Shown: positions 37,199-46,488, counted from the stretch's first letter. The stretch is DNA of 64,000 nucleotides from Thiocapsa sp. KS1 (GCF_001499735.1 NZ_LN848257.1:3524409-3588408); one strand, 5' to 3'. The notes: generated by a model from the sequence alone, not told the origin. Program-made: numbers and translations.

Positions 37199-37684
37199 AT
37201 GAACAAATTCGTGGAGTGGTCGGCTGCGCTGAGCGTCGGAATCGACGAGATCGATGCCCAGCATCAGGCCCTGATCGACCTGATCAACGAGATGCAGGAT
37301 GCGGTCGTCGAGGGTGTGGAACGGGAGCGGCAGCTCGAGGTCCTCGGCAGACTCGCCGAGTACACCAAGATCCATTTCGCCGTCGAGGAGAGCCTGATGC
37401 GCATCTTCGGCTATCCGGACTACGAGCGACACAAGGGGCAGCACGAGGGGCTCATCCGCAACATGCTGGACCTGCAGCATCGACTGGCTCTGGATCAGAC
37501 GCCGGTCGACGACAGCCTGATGCGGCATCTCAGGCACTGGCTGCTCGATCACATTCTTCAGAGCGACCAGGATTACAGCCGTTTCTTTCTCGCCTCGGGT
37601 GCCCTGTCCAGACACCAGAAGGCGTCATGGGCGACACGGATGTGGGACCATCTGCATTTCTGCGGCTCCAAGTGTTGGAGCTAA
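37199..37684 (+). CDS. Bacteriohemerythrin
   Basis: A 161-residue single-domain hemerythrin, an O2-binding di-iron protein. The ligands are visible as H22 (DAQHQ), H59 and E63 (HFAVEE), H78 and H82 (HKGQH), and H118 with D123 (DHILQSDQD). A C-terminal Cys-containing tail (HFCGSKCWS) is extra. The ATG at 37199 has GCAAGGAG upstream. It is a likely oxygen sensor or carrier, in a lineage whose members often face microoxic conditions. The stop TAA lies in a short inverted-arm-like hairpin. Confidence 0.94.
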   Translation: MNKFVEWSAALSVGIDEIDAQHQALIDLINEMQDAVVEGVERERQLEVLGRLAEYTKIHFAVEESLMRIFGYPDYERHKGQHEGLIRNMLDLQHRLALDQTPVDDSLMRHLRHWLLDHILQSDQDYSRFFLASGALSRHQKASWATRMWDHLHFCGSKCWS

Positions 37685-37705
37685 GCCGCGTCCGGTCCGG
37701 GCTTA
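37681..37705. repeat. Short hairpin derived from the inverted-arm family
   Basis: CTAAGCCGCGTCCGG followed at once by TCCGGGCTTA. The left arm matches the family, while the right side closes after only a few bases (TAAGCC / GGGCTTA). It contains the hemerythrin stop and ends 2 bp before the engB ATG. It may be an internally deleted copy. Confidence 0.5.
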
Positions 37706-37707
37706 CG

Positions 37708-38355
37708 ATGAATCCATTCTACCAACGCGCCCATTTTCTGACCGCTGCGGCTCGGGTCGAGCAATGCCCTGCAGACGAGGGGCGCGAGGTCGCCTTCGCG
37801 GGGCGATCGAATGCCGGTAAATCCAGTGCGATCAATGCGCTCTGTCATCAGAGCGCGCTCGCCCGCACGAGTAAGACGCCGGGGCGCACGCAGCAGCTCA
37901 TCTTCTTCGAGCTCGACGAGGCGCGCCGTCTGGTCGATCTCCCCGGTTACGGCTATGCCAAGGTCCCGGATTCCGTCAAGCGCGACTGGCAGCATCACAT
38001 GGCGGCCTATCTCGAGCAGCGCCGGTCACTCGCCGGCCTCGTGGTCGTCATGGACATCCGGCATCCGCTGTCCGAGTTCGATCGTCAGATGTTGCATTGG
38101 GGCGGGCGGGCGGATCTGCCGATGCTTCTCTTGCTCACCAAGGCCGACAAGCTCAAGACCGGGGCCGCTCGCGCGACGCAGCACGCCGTGGAGCGCGCCG
38201 TCTCGGAGCTGGCGGGGCGGGTCGAGGTGATGCTGTTCTCCGCCTTGAAGCGCCAAGGTGTCGAGCCCGTCCAGGGGCGGCTCGATCGTTGGCTGGAGGT
38301 GGGCGCCGCGATCGAGCCGCCCGATACCCTGCCCCGGATACGGCCGTCCGACTGA
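37708..38355 (+). CDS. engB: Ribosome biogenesis GTP-binding protein EngB (YihA/YsxC)
   Basis: Essential GTPase in 50S assembly. The 215 residues show G1 [11 protein letters not shown]3 [11 protein letters not shown]4 TKADKL and G5 [16 protein letters not shown] is the family switch region. The 23-bp gap after hemerythrin contains only a short hairpin, so no clear Shine-Dalgarno is present. Confidence 0.95.
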   Translation: MNPFYQRAHFLTAAARVEQCPADEGREVAFAGRSNAGKSSAINALCHQSALARTSKTPGRTQQLIFFELDEARRLVDLPGYGYAKVPDSVKRDWQHHMAAYLEQRRSLAGLVVVMDIRHPLSEFDRQMLHWGGRADLPMLLLLTKADKLKTGAARATQHAVERAVSELAGRVEVMLFSALKRQGVEPVQGRLDRWLEVGAAIEPPDTLPRIRPSD

Positions 38356-38570
38356 CGCCGAGCTTGCGGGTGAGGAGTATAGGGCTTGCCGGCCGGGTGG
38401 AAGCGCCTCGCGAATCGCTTGCGCCCGCGGCGGAGCGCGCGCCTCCAGCCTGAATTCCGAGGCCCGAGCCCCGAAGGCCCCGTCGTCCGAATGTGAGCCG
38501 TCGATGGCGGGCCGAGGAAGTCGATCGGTTCGATACCGCGCTCCATCGGCCCGCGATGTCCTACCTCGGA

Positions 38571-39419
38571 TCAGTTGCCCATGCCCTGCGGCGGCGGACC
38601 CTGGTTATAACCCGGGGCACCGTAACCGGGCATCATGGGCGCTTGCCCCATACCGCCGGGCTCGTCCGGATAGGCCATGCCGCCGGGATAGCCGCCCTGC
38701 GGGCCATAGCCGTATCCATAGCCGTGGGGCGCATAGCCGTAGGGCGGCATACGCGGACCCTCGGGCATCGGGGGAGCGCTTCCGAACAGGGCGCGAGCCG
38801 CTTCGATCTGTTCCTCGCTCATCGCCTCGACGGTCTTGCGATACGCCTCGAATTGCTCCTCCATCTCCTTGCGGCGTTGCTCGGCCTCGGCCCATGGCGG
38901 CGTCTCCGGCATCTCGATCCCGCGTTCCGCCGCGTCGGCGCGCATCTGCTGCCAATGGGCGTCGCGCATGGCGCGGCGCTCCTCCGGGGTCATGGAGCGC
39001 ATCTGCTCGCGCATCTCTTGGCGCTGTTGGCGCATCGCCTCCATGTCCTCCGGCGACATCCCTCGACGCTCCGGCATGGCCGGTGACTCCGGCATCGCGG
39101 GGCGATCGGCGGACTCCCACGGCGGTGTTTCGGGAAGTGCCAGGCCGATCTCGGCGGCACGTGCGCGTAGCTCTTCGTAGCGTTTCTCCCGCTCGGCCAT
39201 CATGGCTGCGCGGCGCTCCTCGGCCTTCGCTCGAGCCGCCTCGCCGGGTGTCGGCACACCGGTCGGTGCAGCTGCCGGAGCCGGAGCCGGCTCGTTTGCC
39301 GGCTCGGCCGGCACCGGGGTCGTGGCGGTCGCCTGCGGATCGGCGAACGCGCTTTGGCCGATGACGAGCGCCAGCGTTGCCGCCGAGATAAGAGGGATCA
39401 TGCGAGACGTGTCGGGCAT
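38571..39419 (-). CDS. Exported Met/Pro-rich coiled-coil protein with Gly-Tyr tail
   Basis: A 282-residue exported protein. The signal peptide ends near residue 26 (GQSAFA). An Ala/Pro linker follows (30-60), then a charged helical region with two copies of a motif 75 residues apart: RAAEIGLALPETPPW (87-101) and DAAERGIEMPETPPW (162-176). Between them are SPED/TPEERR helices like those of Spy/CpxP-type proteins. The tail (220-282) is rich in Gly, Tyr, Pro and Met (YGYAPHGYGYGYG). This composition recalls sulfur-globule envelope proteins of Chromatiaceae, which is inference. GAGGAG precedes the ATG. Confidence 0.8.
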   Translation of the reverse strand: MPDTSRMIPLISAATLALVIGQSAFADPQATATTPVPAEPANEPAPAPAAAPTGVPTPGEAARAKAEERRAAMMAEREKRYEELRARAAEIGLALPETPPWESADRPAMPESPAMPERRGMSPEDMEAMRQQRQEMREQMRSMTPEERRAMRDAHWQQMRADAAERGIEMPETPPWAEAEQRRKEMEEQFEAYRKTVEAMSEEQIEAARALFGSAPPMPEGPRMPPYGYAPHGYGYGYGPQGGYPGGMAYPDEPGGMGQAPMMPGYGAPGYNQGPPPQGMGN

Positions 39420-39798
39420 GGAGCTACTCCTCGAAGTGGTGGTCGTCCGGGATGTTCGGCGGATCCGTCGCCTTCGGCTCGGTGTCGCTTGGCCGGGCAG
39501 GCATTGCCGCGGGTCGCCGAGCCCCTATCCACGATCCTGCAACAGCGCGGTTGCCCTGCCCGCCCGGAAGTTTCGCCGTTATGATTCTGCTGGGTGGGCG
39601 GATGCCCCGAGATGCGGGTCGGCAACCGCTGCGAGCTTAACCGATGCGTGACCCCGAGGAACATCCCCCGCCGGGACGATCGGTTGTCATCCGAGTCCGT
39701 CCGGCGACGAATGGTGCTGCCGGGAGCCACGGACGCGCGCCCAGGATAGGATAGGCCGTGCGGGTTACGATGCCCCGAAATCGACACGAGGAGACGGA
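39420..39798. other. Divergent intergenic region
   Basis: A region of 379 bp between the exported-protein gene (minus) and the phosphohexomutase gene (plus). Both starts have good ribosome-binding sites, GAGGAG before 39419 and GAGGAGACGGA before 39799. I see no convincing promoter, repeat or further gene. Confidence 0.5.
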
Positions 39799-41286
39799 AT
39801 GCAGATCGGCGACTTGATGAACACGAGCGGCGTGGCGTTCGGGACCAGCGGTGCCCGCGGGCTCGCAACGGCCATGACCGATCGGGTGTGCTATGCCTAT
39901 ACGGCCGGCTTTCTCGGCTATCTTCGGGCGAGCGGCCTGCTCGCGCCGGCTGCCGAGATCGGGTTGGGCGGCGATCTGCGGCCGAGCACATCCGGGATCC
40001 TGGCCGCCTGCGCACGCGCGGCACGCGATCTCGGCTGCCGACCCCGCTACCTCGGGCGCATCCCGAGTCCGGCCGTTGCCGCCTGGGGAATGACGCGCGG
40101 TGCTCCGAGCCTCATGGTGACCGGCAGCCACATCCCGGACGACCGCAACGGCATCAAATTCAATCTGCCGACGGGCGAGATCCTCAAGCGCGACGAGGAG
40201 GGCATCCGCGAGCAGCCGCTTCGGGTTCCCGAGGACCTGTTCGACGCGGCCGGCGCCTTTGTCGAAGACCAGTCCGCGGCGCTGCCGAGAGAGGACTCGG
40301 GCGCCTATCGCGACTATCTGACTCGCTATCTGAGCTTCTTTCCGGCGGGCTCTCTGGGCGGCCTGCGGGTCGGCGTATACGAGCATTCGAGTGTCGCTCG
40401 CGGTGTCTTCGTCGATCTGCTCGAAGGGCTTGGCGCACAGGTCACGCGACTCGGCTTCTCGGAGGTCTTTGTTCCGGTCGATACCGAGGCGATCCGCCCG
40501 GAAGACGTCACCCTGGCTCGCGACTGGACGGCGAGCGGACGGTTCGACGCCCTGGTCTCGGCGGACGGGGACGGCGACCGTCCTCTGGTCGGCGACGAGA
40601 CCGGAGAGTGGCTGCGCGGAGATATCGCCGGGGTCCTGTGCGCGCGCCAGCTCGGCGCGCGCGGGGTCGTGACGCCCGTCAGCAGCAACACGGCGGTCGA
40701 GCGTTCCGGCTGGTTCGAGGCGGTGCTGCGCACCCGTATCGGCTCGCCCTTCGTCATCGAAGGGATGCAGGATCTGGTCGGCCGAGGCATGGACCCTGTG
40801 GTCGGCTACGAGGCGAACGGCGGCTTCCTGCTCGCAACCGACATCGAGCAGGAGGGGCGCATCCTACCCGCCTTGCCGACCCGCGACGCGGTCGTGGTCG
40901 CGCTCGCCATCCTGCGTGCCGCGGTGGAGCAGGGAAAACCGGTGTCGGCCCTCTCGGCCGATCTCCCGCGTCGCTTCACGCGCAGCGATCGCCTGAAGGA
41001 TTTCCCGACCGAGATCGCTCGGGCGCGTCTCGCCGAAATCCATCGCGGTGAACCTGCCCGAGACCGGGCCGCCACGCAGGCCGTTTTCGGTGCTGCATTC
41101 GGTCCGGTTGCCGATCTGGATGTCACCGACGGTTTGAGAATCACCTTTGCGAGCGGCGAGATCGCACACCTGCGCCCGTCGGGAAATGCGCCCGAGCTGC
41201 GGGCCTACACCGAGGCGGACAGCCCGGAGCGCGCGGAGGAGATGAATCGGATCTGTATGGAGATCCTCGCCGGCTGGCGTGCTTAA
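39799..41286 (+). CDS. Phosphoglucomutase/phosphomannomutase family protein
   Basis: A 495-residue alpha-D-phosphohexomutase. The phosphoserine loop VTGSHIPDDRNG (Ser110) and the Mg-binding DGDGDR (256-261) are intact. The sugar loop GYEANGGFLL and the C-terminal phosphate loop RPSGNAPELRAY are also present. GEANGG versus GYEANGG does not settle glucose or mannose specificity. The stop TAA lies in an inverted-arm element. Confidence 0.9.
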   Translation: MQIGDLMNTSGVAFGTSGARGLATAMTDRVCYAYTAGFLGYLRASGLLAPAAEIGLGGDLRPSTSGILAACARAARDLGCRPRYLGRIPSPAVAAWGMTRGAPSLMVTGSHIPDDRNGIKFNLPTGEILKRDEEGIREQPLRVPEDLFDAAGAFVEDQSAALPREDSGAYRDYLTRYLSFFPAGSLGGLRVGVYEHSSVARGVFVDLLEGLGAQVTRLGFSEVFVPVDTEAIRPEDVTLARDWTASGRFDALVSADGDGDRPLVGDETGEWLRGDIAGVLCARQLGARGVVTPVSSNTAVERSGWFEAVLRTRIGSPFVIEGMQDLVGRGMDPVVGYEANGGFLLATDIEQEGRILPALPTRDAVVVALAILRAAVEQGKPVSALSADLPRRFTRSDRLKDFPTEIARARLAEIHRGEPARDRAATQAVFGAAFGPVADLDVTDGLRITFASGEIAHLRPSGNAPELRAYTEADSPERAEEMNRICMEILAGWRA

Positions 41287-41369
41287 ACCGCGTTCGGCAT
41301 GACTTGCCCGCTTTGTTTGTCGGTGCGGCCTCATAGCAGCCAACAGCCGTTGGCGCGACGCGGTTTAAG
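41282..41369. repeat. Inverted-arm element, copy 7
   Basis: An 88-bp element with arms CTTAAACCGCGTTC and GACGCGGTTTAAG. The left arm contains the stop codon of the phosphohexomutase gene. A second copy follows 26 bp later. Confidence 0.9.
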
Positions 41370-41395
41370 GATTTTAAAGACTTTAAGGTTTTCTT

Positions 41396-41485
41396 CTTAA
41401 ACCGCGTCAGGGATAAGGTCTTTGATGGCCGCGAGGGTGCCGTTTTCGGGTCGACATCGATTTAGACCGTCGGACGCGGTTTAAG
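41396..41485. repeat. Inverted-arm element, copy 8
   Basis: A 90-bp element with perfect 13-bp arms CTTAAACCGCGTC and GACGCGGTTTAAG. The right arm contains the stop codon of minus-strand ptsI (41481-41483). With copy 7 it forms a doublet that fills the gap between two convergent genes. Confidence 0.92.
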
Positions 41486-43223
41486 CGACGTTGAGCTCGT
41501 CGATCAAGACGCCCGGGTCCGTGTCGTCGAGACGGGCGAAGAGGGCGGCGGTGCGGCGTTTCAGGTCGCGTGTGTCGGCCTGCAATACGACCTCTTTGAT
41601 GTCCAGGATGGCGCCCGGCTGCATGCTGAATTCGCGCAGCCCGATCCCGAGCAGCAGACGGGCGAAACGCGGATCGCCCGCCATCTCGCCGCACATGCTG
41701 ACCGGTCGGTTCAGGTCGCGAGCGGCTTCGATGGTCATTCGCACGAGGCGCAGGATGGCCGGATGGGTGGGGTCGAACAGATAGTTGACGCTGTCGTCGA
41801 GTCGATCGATGGCCAGTGTGTACTGGATGAGGTCGTTGGTCCCGATCGACAGAAAGTCCAGGCGACGTGCCAGCGCGCGCGCGGCCAGGGCTGCCGCGGG
41901 GACTTCGATCATGGCGCCGATCGGGAGGTTCGGGTCGTAATCCAGACCGTCGCGGTCGAGTTGAGCCTTGATCTGCCTGATCAGCGCGAGAACCGTATCG
42001 ACCTCGTGGACGTTGGAGACGAGCGGCAGCATCAAGCGGACCGGGCCGAGCGCGGAGGCACGCAGGATCGCCCGCAGCTGCGGCCGGAAGAGATCCGGCT
42101 CCTTCAGGCAGAGCCGGATCGCGCGTAGGCCGAGGGCCGGATTCGAGACCCCCGGCCCCGGCTCGGGAACCGAATCCACGCGTTTATCGACGCCTAGATC
42201 GAGTGTGCGGATGGTGACCGGGAGCCCGTCGAGCCCCGCGACGATCTCGGCGTAGTTCGCCAGGTGCTCCTCCTCGCTCGGGAGACCCCGGCGATTCATA
42301 TAGAGGAACTCGGTGCGGTAGAGGCCGACGCCGGCGGCCCCGTTGGCCTTCGCCAGTTCGACGTCCTCGGGAAGCTCGAGGTTTGCGAGCAGACTGACGG
42401 CGGTCCCGTCGCGTGTTACCGAGGGTCGTCCGACGAGGCCCCGCAACCGGATCTGGCGGACCTCGGCGGCGCGCAGCCGGTCGCGGAAGAACGCCAGGGT
42501 GAGCGGATCGGCGTCGGCGAGCACGGTGCCGGTCTCGCCGTCGACCAAGACAAGCTCGCCTTGGCGCAGGTAGCGGGTGATGTTGTGGATGCCCATGACG
42601 GCGGGTACGCCGAGACTACGGGCCAGGATCGCCGTGTGGGACATGGGTCCGCCGAACTCCGTCACGAACGCGACCGCCCCGCGATGGCGCAGGAGGATGG
42701 CGTCCGCCGGGGTGAGGTCGCGCGCCACCACGACGCGACCCTCCAGGTCCTGAGTCGCGAGCTCGCTTGGCGGCAGCACGCCCTGCAGGAAGGTCTGAAT
42801 CTGCTGCACGACATGCTCGACGTCGTCGCGGCGGGTGCGCAGATAGGGGTCGTCCATCTCGTCGAAGATCCGCACCAAGGTGTCGCGCTGCCGTTGCAGC
42901 GCCCACTCGGCGTTGCAGAGCTCGTCGGCGACGATGCGGCGCACCTCCTCGACCAATGCCGCGTCTTCGAGCATCAGGAGGTGCGTATCGATGAACTCGG
43001 CGATGTTGATGGGCGTATGGCGCGGGATCTGGTTGCGCACCGCTTTCAGGGCCTGCCGCGCTGCCGCGACCGCTTGGTCGAGCCGCTCAATCTCTGCGGT
43101 GACCTGGTCGGCTGCGATCGAGGATTGCGAGACGCTGTTGCTGCCGCGCCCGTCCACGAAGGCGGGTCCGAGTGCGAGCGCGCGACTGGTGGAGATGCCG
43201 ATCCCCTGAAAAGCCGTGGTCAT
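41481..43223 (-). CDS. ptsI: Phosphoenolpyruvate-protein phosphotransferase (PTS enzyme I)
   Basis: Phosphorylates HPr from PEP. It has 580 residues without a GAF domain, so it is a classical EI and not EI-Ntr. The active-site His is in GGPMSHTAILARSLGVPAVMG. The PEP site GVGLYRTEFLYMNR and the C-terminal LDFLSIGTNDLIQYTLAIDR with catalytic MCGEMAGDP are present. The ATG overlaps the ptsH stop by 4 bp. It is the last gene of the 11-kb kdsD-to-ptsI cluster. Confidence 0.95.
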   Translation of the reverse strand: MTTAFQGIGISTSRALALGPAFVDGRGSNSVSQSSIAADQVTAEIERLDQAVAAARQALKAVRNQIPRHTPINIAEFIDTHLLMLEDAALVEEVRRIVADELCNAEWALQRQRDTLVRIFDEMDDPYLRTRRDDVEHVVQQIQTFLQGVLPPSELATQDLEGRVVVARDLTPADAILLRHRGAVAFVTEFGGPMSHTAILARSLGVPAVMGIHNITRYLRQGELVLVDGETGTVLADADPLTLAFFRDRLRAAEVRQIRLRGLVGRPSVTRDGTAVSLLANLELPEDVELAKANGAAGVGLYRTEFLYMNRRGLPSEEEHLANYAEIVAGLDGLPVTIRTLDLGVDKRVDSVPEPGPGVSNPALGLRAIRLCLKEPDLFRPQLRAILRASALGPVRLMLPLVSNVHEVDTVLALIRQIKAQLDRDGLDYDPNLPIGAMIEVPAAALAARALARRLDFLSIGTNDLIQYTLAIDRLDDSVNYLFDPTHPAILRLVRMTIEAARDLNRPVSMCGEMAGDPRFARLLLGIGLREFSMQPGAILDIKEVVLQADTRDLKRRTAALFARLDDTDPGVLIDELNVA

Positions 43224-43489
43224 TCGGACTCTCCGAAGCGATCGCCGATCAATGCCTCGATCGCCGCCATCGCGGCATCTTCGTCCTCGCCCGCGGCCGC
43301 AACCGTGATCCGGGTCCCTTGGCTTGCGGCCAGCATCATGACGCCCATGATGCTCTTGCCGTTCACGCTCTGCCCGCGACGCTCGATCTCGACGTGGCTT
43401 GCGAAACGCCCGGCGCATTGCACGAGCTTTGCCGCCGCACGGGCATGCAGACCCAGCTTGTTGAGGATCTCGATCTCTTTGCGGATCAT
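43220..43489 (-). CDS. ptsH: HPr phosphocarrier protein
   Basis: Small PTS phosphocarrier, 89 residues. The EI-phosphorylated His15 is in LGLHARAAAKLV, and the regulatory Ser46 in VNGKSIMGVMML matches phosphorylation by HprK, whose gene lies in the same operon. It overlaps both ptsI and the EIIA gene by 4 bp. Confidence 0.96.
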   Translation of the reverse strand: MIRKEIEILNKLGLHARAAAKLVQCAGRFASHVEIERRGQSVNGKSIMGVMMLAASQGTRITVAAAGEDEDAAMAAIEALIGDRFGESE

Positions 43490-43893
43490 GTGCGGTCGTC
43501 TCGTTGCGAGCAGAGCAAAACACCGTCGCGGCCGCCCTGCAACGCCTTCTCCGCCACGGCATCCAGGGCGAGCGAGGCATAGGTCAGGGCGCGCAACAAC
43601 ATGGGTAGATTCAATCCGGCAATGACCCGCAGCCGGTCGCGCGTGGCGAGCAGCGCCACCGCGATATTGGCCGGCGTGGAGCCGTAGATGTCGGTCAGGA
43701 TCAGGACACCGTCGCCTGCGTCCAGGCGTTCCAGGCGTTCGAGGGCTTCCGCCATCAAGACCTCGCAGGGGACGTCGTTGACGACCTCCATCGCCTCGAC
43801 CCCCTGCGGGAGGCCGCCCAGGATTTCGGTTGCGACCCGCAGCAGGTCGGCGCCGAACGGCCGATGCGTGATCATGAGCAGACCGACGCTCAA
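43486..43893 (-). CDS. PTS EIIA component, mannose family
   Basis: A 135-residue EIIA of the mannose class with phosphorylatable His10 (GLLMITHRPFG) and the signature LTDIYGSTPANIA. No EIIB, EIIC or EIID gene is nearby, so it is probably a regulatory phosphoryl acceptor, as proposed for similar proteobacterial systems. It is in tight overlap with rapZ and ptsH. Confidence 0.92.
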   Translation of the reverse strand: MSVGLLMITHRPFGADLLRVATEILGGLPQGVEAMEVVNDVPCEVLMAEALERLERLDAGDGVLILTDIYGSTPANIAVALLATRDRLRVIAGLNLPMLLRALTYASLALDAVAEKALQGGRDGVLLCSQRDDRT

Positions 43894-44819
43894 GGCAGCT
43901 CCCGATGCCGAACCATCACCTGATGGCCGCCGGACTCGAAGTGATGCCGCAAGGATTCAGTCATATAGACCGAGCGGTGCTGCCCGCCCGTGCAGCCGAT
44001 CGCAATAGTGAGATAGCTGCGCCCGTCGGTCTCGAAGCTGGGGATCCAGCGATCGAAAAAACCCTGGATGTCGGCGCGCATTCGGCGGAACGACTCCGTG
44101 GAATCGAGGAAATCCATCACCGGCTGATCGCGTCCGGTCAAGCGTCTCAGCTCCGGCTGCCAATGCGGGTTGGGCAGGCAACGCAGATCAAAGACGAAGT
44201 CTACATCGTGCGGGACGCCGTGCTTGAAACCGAAGGACTGAAGCAGGATGGATGCCTTCGGCGAGGCACCGCCGACCAAGCGGCTGCGGACCAGGTCGCG
44301 CAGCTCGTGGACGTTGGTTTGGGTCGTGTCGATACAGATGTCCGCGCAGCGGCGGATCGGCTCCAGGAGACGCCGCTCGAGCTGGATCGCCTCCGGGAGC
44401 GAGCGGTCGCCGCGGGTCAAGGGATGCGTGCGGCGGGTCTCGCTGAAGCGTTTGATCAGGGTCTCGGTCCGGGCATCCAGGAAGAGGACATCGCAGCCGA
44501 TCCCTCGCTCGCGGGCGGATTGAACCAGCTCGGGAAGACGTTGGAGCTCGTCGGGGGCGGTGCTCGGGCTGGTGCGGGCGTCGACCCCGACCGCGGTCAG
44601 GGTGAAGGCCTCGTCGAGTCCCTCGTGAAGGCCGAGGGCGAGATCCCGCAGCAAGAAGAGCGGCAGGTTGTCGATGCAGTAGAAGCCTACGTCCTCGAGG
44701 GTGTGGAGGGCGACGCTCTTGCCCGAGCCGGACAGTCCGCTGAGGATGACGAGTCTCATCGGCTTGCCGACGGTCTGCGTTTGCGCGCGCGCGTGCTCCT
44801 CTGCCGGCGGCTGTGTCAT
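43890..44819 (-). CDS. rapZ: RNase adapter / nucleotide-binding protein RapZ
   Basis: P-loop protein that in E. coli binds small RNAs and directs RNase E to GlmZ. The 309 residues have Walker A LSGLSGSGKSVALHTLED and the conserved C terminus TIAIGCTGGQHRSVYMTE. ATG 44819 overlaps the hprK stop (ATGA). MRLVILSG (44759) is an alternative start. It is clustered with PTS genes as in most proteobacteria. Confidence 0.95.
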   Translation of the reverse strand: MTQPPAEEHARAQTQTVGKPMRLVILSGLSGSGKSVALHTLEDVGFYCIDNLPLFLLRDLALGLHEGLDEAFTLTAVGVDARTSPSTAPDELQRLPELVQSARERGIGCDVLFLDARTETLIKRFSETRRTHPLTRGDRSLPEAIQLERRLLEPIRRCADICIDTTQTNVHELRDLVRSRLVGGASPKASILLQSFGFKHGVPHDVDFVFDLRCLPNPHWQPELRRLTGRDQPVMDFLDSTESFRRMRADIQGFFDRWIPSFETDGRSYLTIAIGCTGGQHRSVYMTESLRHHFESGGHQVMVRHRELP

Positions 44820-45778
44820 GACGGCGACCTCGGGGGGTCCGGTCGATCGATGCTGATGGCGCGTGCCTGGCGGTCGACGAAGTCGACGCCGGCATCGTAT
44901 CCGCGGATGCGCAGGATCTGATGGCGCACGGCCGCTTCCACCAGGATCGCCAGGTTGCGGCCGGGTGCGACCGGCATGGTGATCTTGGGTACGGCGACCC
45001 CCAGGATGTTGCGCACCGAGAGGCTGCCGCTGAGCCGATCGATGCACTCCAGCTGCTGCTGATCGAGCGGCTGGAGGTCGATGATGAGATTCAGCGTCTT
45101 GCTGCGCACGACGGCGCCCTCGCCGAACATGGCCCGGATGTTGAGGATCCCCAGGCCGCGGACCTCGAGAAAGTCACGCAGCGCCTCGGGGCAGGTGCCT
45201 TCCAGGGTTTCCGGGGCGATGCGGGCGAAACGCGGCGCGTCGTCGGCGATGAGTCGATGGCCGCGCGCGATCAGATCGAGCGCCAGCTCGCTCTTGCCGA
45301 CGGCCGGATTGCCCACCAGCAGGACGCCCATGCCCAGGACTTCGATGAAGACCCCGTGGACCGTGCGGCGCTCGGCAAGCGCATGGGTCAGGAAATAGCG
45401 CAGATGGTTGATCAGCTCCTCGTCGCCGAGAGCCGAGCCGAGCAACGGCGTGCGTGTCTGATCGGCGGCCTCGCGGAAGGCGGGCTCCGGATCGATGCCG
45501 TCGGAGAAGATCACGGCGGTCGGATGATCCGAGAAGAGCTTCTCGATGGTCTCGCCGAAGGCGGTCCGGCCAAGGTCGGCCAGGTAGATCAGCTCGGCGT
45601 GCCCGATGACCTGCAGACGATTGGGATGAATACAGTTCAGGGATCCGATGAGCGACTGCCGGGAGCTGCCTGGATCGTCGCCGCGCAACGGGCGCGGGGC
45701 GGCCGGCTCGGGTGTGAGCCAGCGCAGCTTGAGCCGAGGACCGGCCTGGGCGATCAGGGATTGGAGGCTCTCGATCAT
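44816..45778 (-). CDS. hprK: HPr kinase/phosphorylase
   Basis: Bifunctional enzyme that phosphorylates and dephosphorylates Ser46 of HPr. The 320-residue protein has an N-terminal Mur-like domain and a C-terminal kinase domain with P-loop LLVGNPAVGKSELALDL, the adjacent HRLIADDAP, and the family signature EVRGLGILNIRAMFGEGAV. E. coli lacks this gene. Its presence with HPr and two EIIA proteins implies a regulatory PTS. Confidence 0.96.
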   Translation of the reverse strand: MIESLQSLIAQAGPRLKLRWLTPEPAAPRPLRGDDPGSSRQSLIGSLNCIHPNRLQVIGHAELIYLADLGRTAFGETIEKLFSDHPTAVIFSDGIDPEPAFREAADQTRTPLLGSALGDEELINHLRYFLTHALAERRTVHGVFIEVLGMGVLLVGNPAVGKSELALDLIARGHRLIADDAPRFARIAPETLEGTCPEALRDFLEVRGLGILNIRAMFGEGAVVRSKTLNLIIDLQPLDQQQLECIDRLSGSLSVRNILGVAVPKITMPVAPGRNLAILVEAAVRHQILRIRGYDAGVDFVDRQARAISIDRPDPPRSPS

Positions 45779-45799
45779 CGCGGGCGGCCCGGCTGACCG

Positions 45800-46255
45800 C
45801 TAGGTCGCTTTCAGGAGATCCAGAATGGCCGTGGGCGAGGTCGCCTCGCGCAGACGTGCGCGTGTCGCCGGCTCGCTGAAGCGACTCGCCAGGTAGGCGA
45901 GCAGCTGAAGGTGCTCTTCGGTCGCGGTCTCGGGAACCAGCAGCGCGAAGGCCAGATCGACCGGCTCGTCGTCGGCGGCGTCGTAGTCCACCCCTCGGGT
46001 GGTCTGCACGAAGGCGCCGAGCACCTGCGAAACCTCTTTGATGCGCGCATGGGGCAGCGCGACGCCGTGACCGAGTCCGGTGCTGCCGAGACGCTCCCGC
46101 TCCAAGAGCCGCTCGAAGACATTCTCGGTGCTCAAGCGCGGATGGTCCTTGGCGAGCAGCTCGGCAAGGGTTTCGAGCAAGCGTTTCTTGCTTGAGATCT
46201 CGAGACCCCGACCGATCCGTGCCTCGTTGATCAGATCGGGGCTGAGCATCGGCAT
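45800..46255 (-). CDS. ptsN: PTS IIA-like nitrogen regulatory protein PtsN
   Basis: EIIA-Ntr of the fructose/mannitol EIIA fold, 151 residues. The active His is in GHGVALPHARI (H69, matching H73 of E. coli). In other bacteria it controls potassium uptake and RpoN-linked nitrogen responses. It lies between hpf and hprK, 21 bp from the latter. Confidence 0.94.
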   Translation of the reverse strand: MPMLSPDLINEARIGRGLEISSKKRLLETLAELLAKDHPRLSTENVFERLLERERLGSTGLGHGVALPHARIKEVSQVLGAFVQTTRGVDYDAADDEPVDLAFALLVPETATEEHLQLLAYLASRFSEPATRARLREATSPTAILDLLKAT

Positions 46256-46488
46256 CGGCTCCCGTGAGCCGCTGGCGCGCCGCGCCGCGGCTGGCTCTTG
46301 GATCGAAGCCCGCGTAGCGACGGCGGGCGAGGGTGTCTGGTCATGGATCCTGAATATCCTCGGATATAGGGTCGAAGTCGGTGATCCCGCAGACCGAGCT
46401 CCTGCCTGATCCCAATCGAAAGAGACCTTCGACGGGACAGGTTCGCCCCGTCGGAGGTGTCGAATGCGTCTGTGCGACGCCGTGCGTC

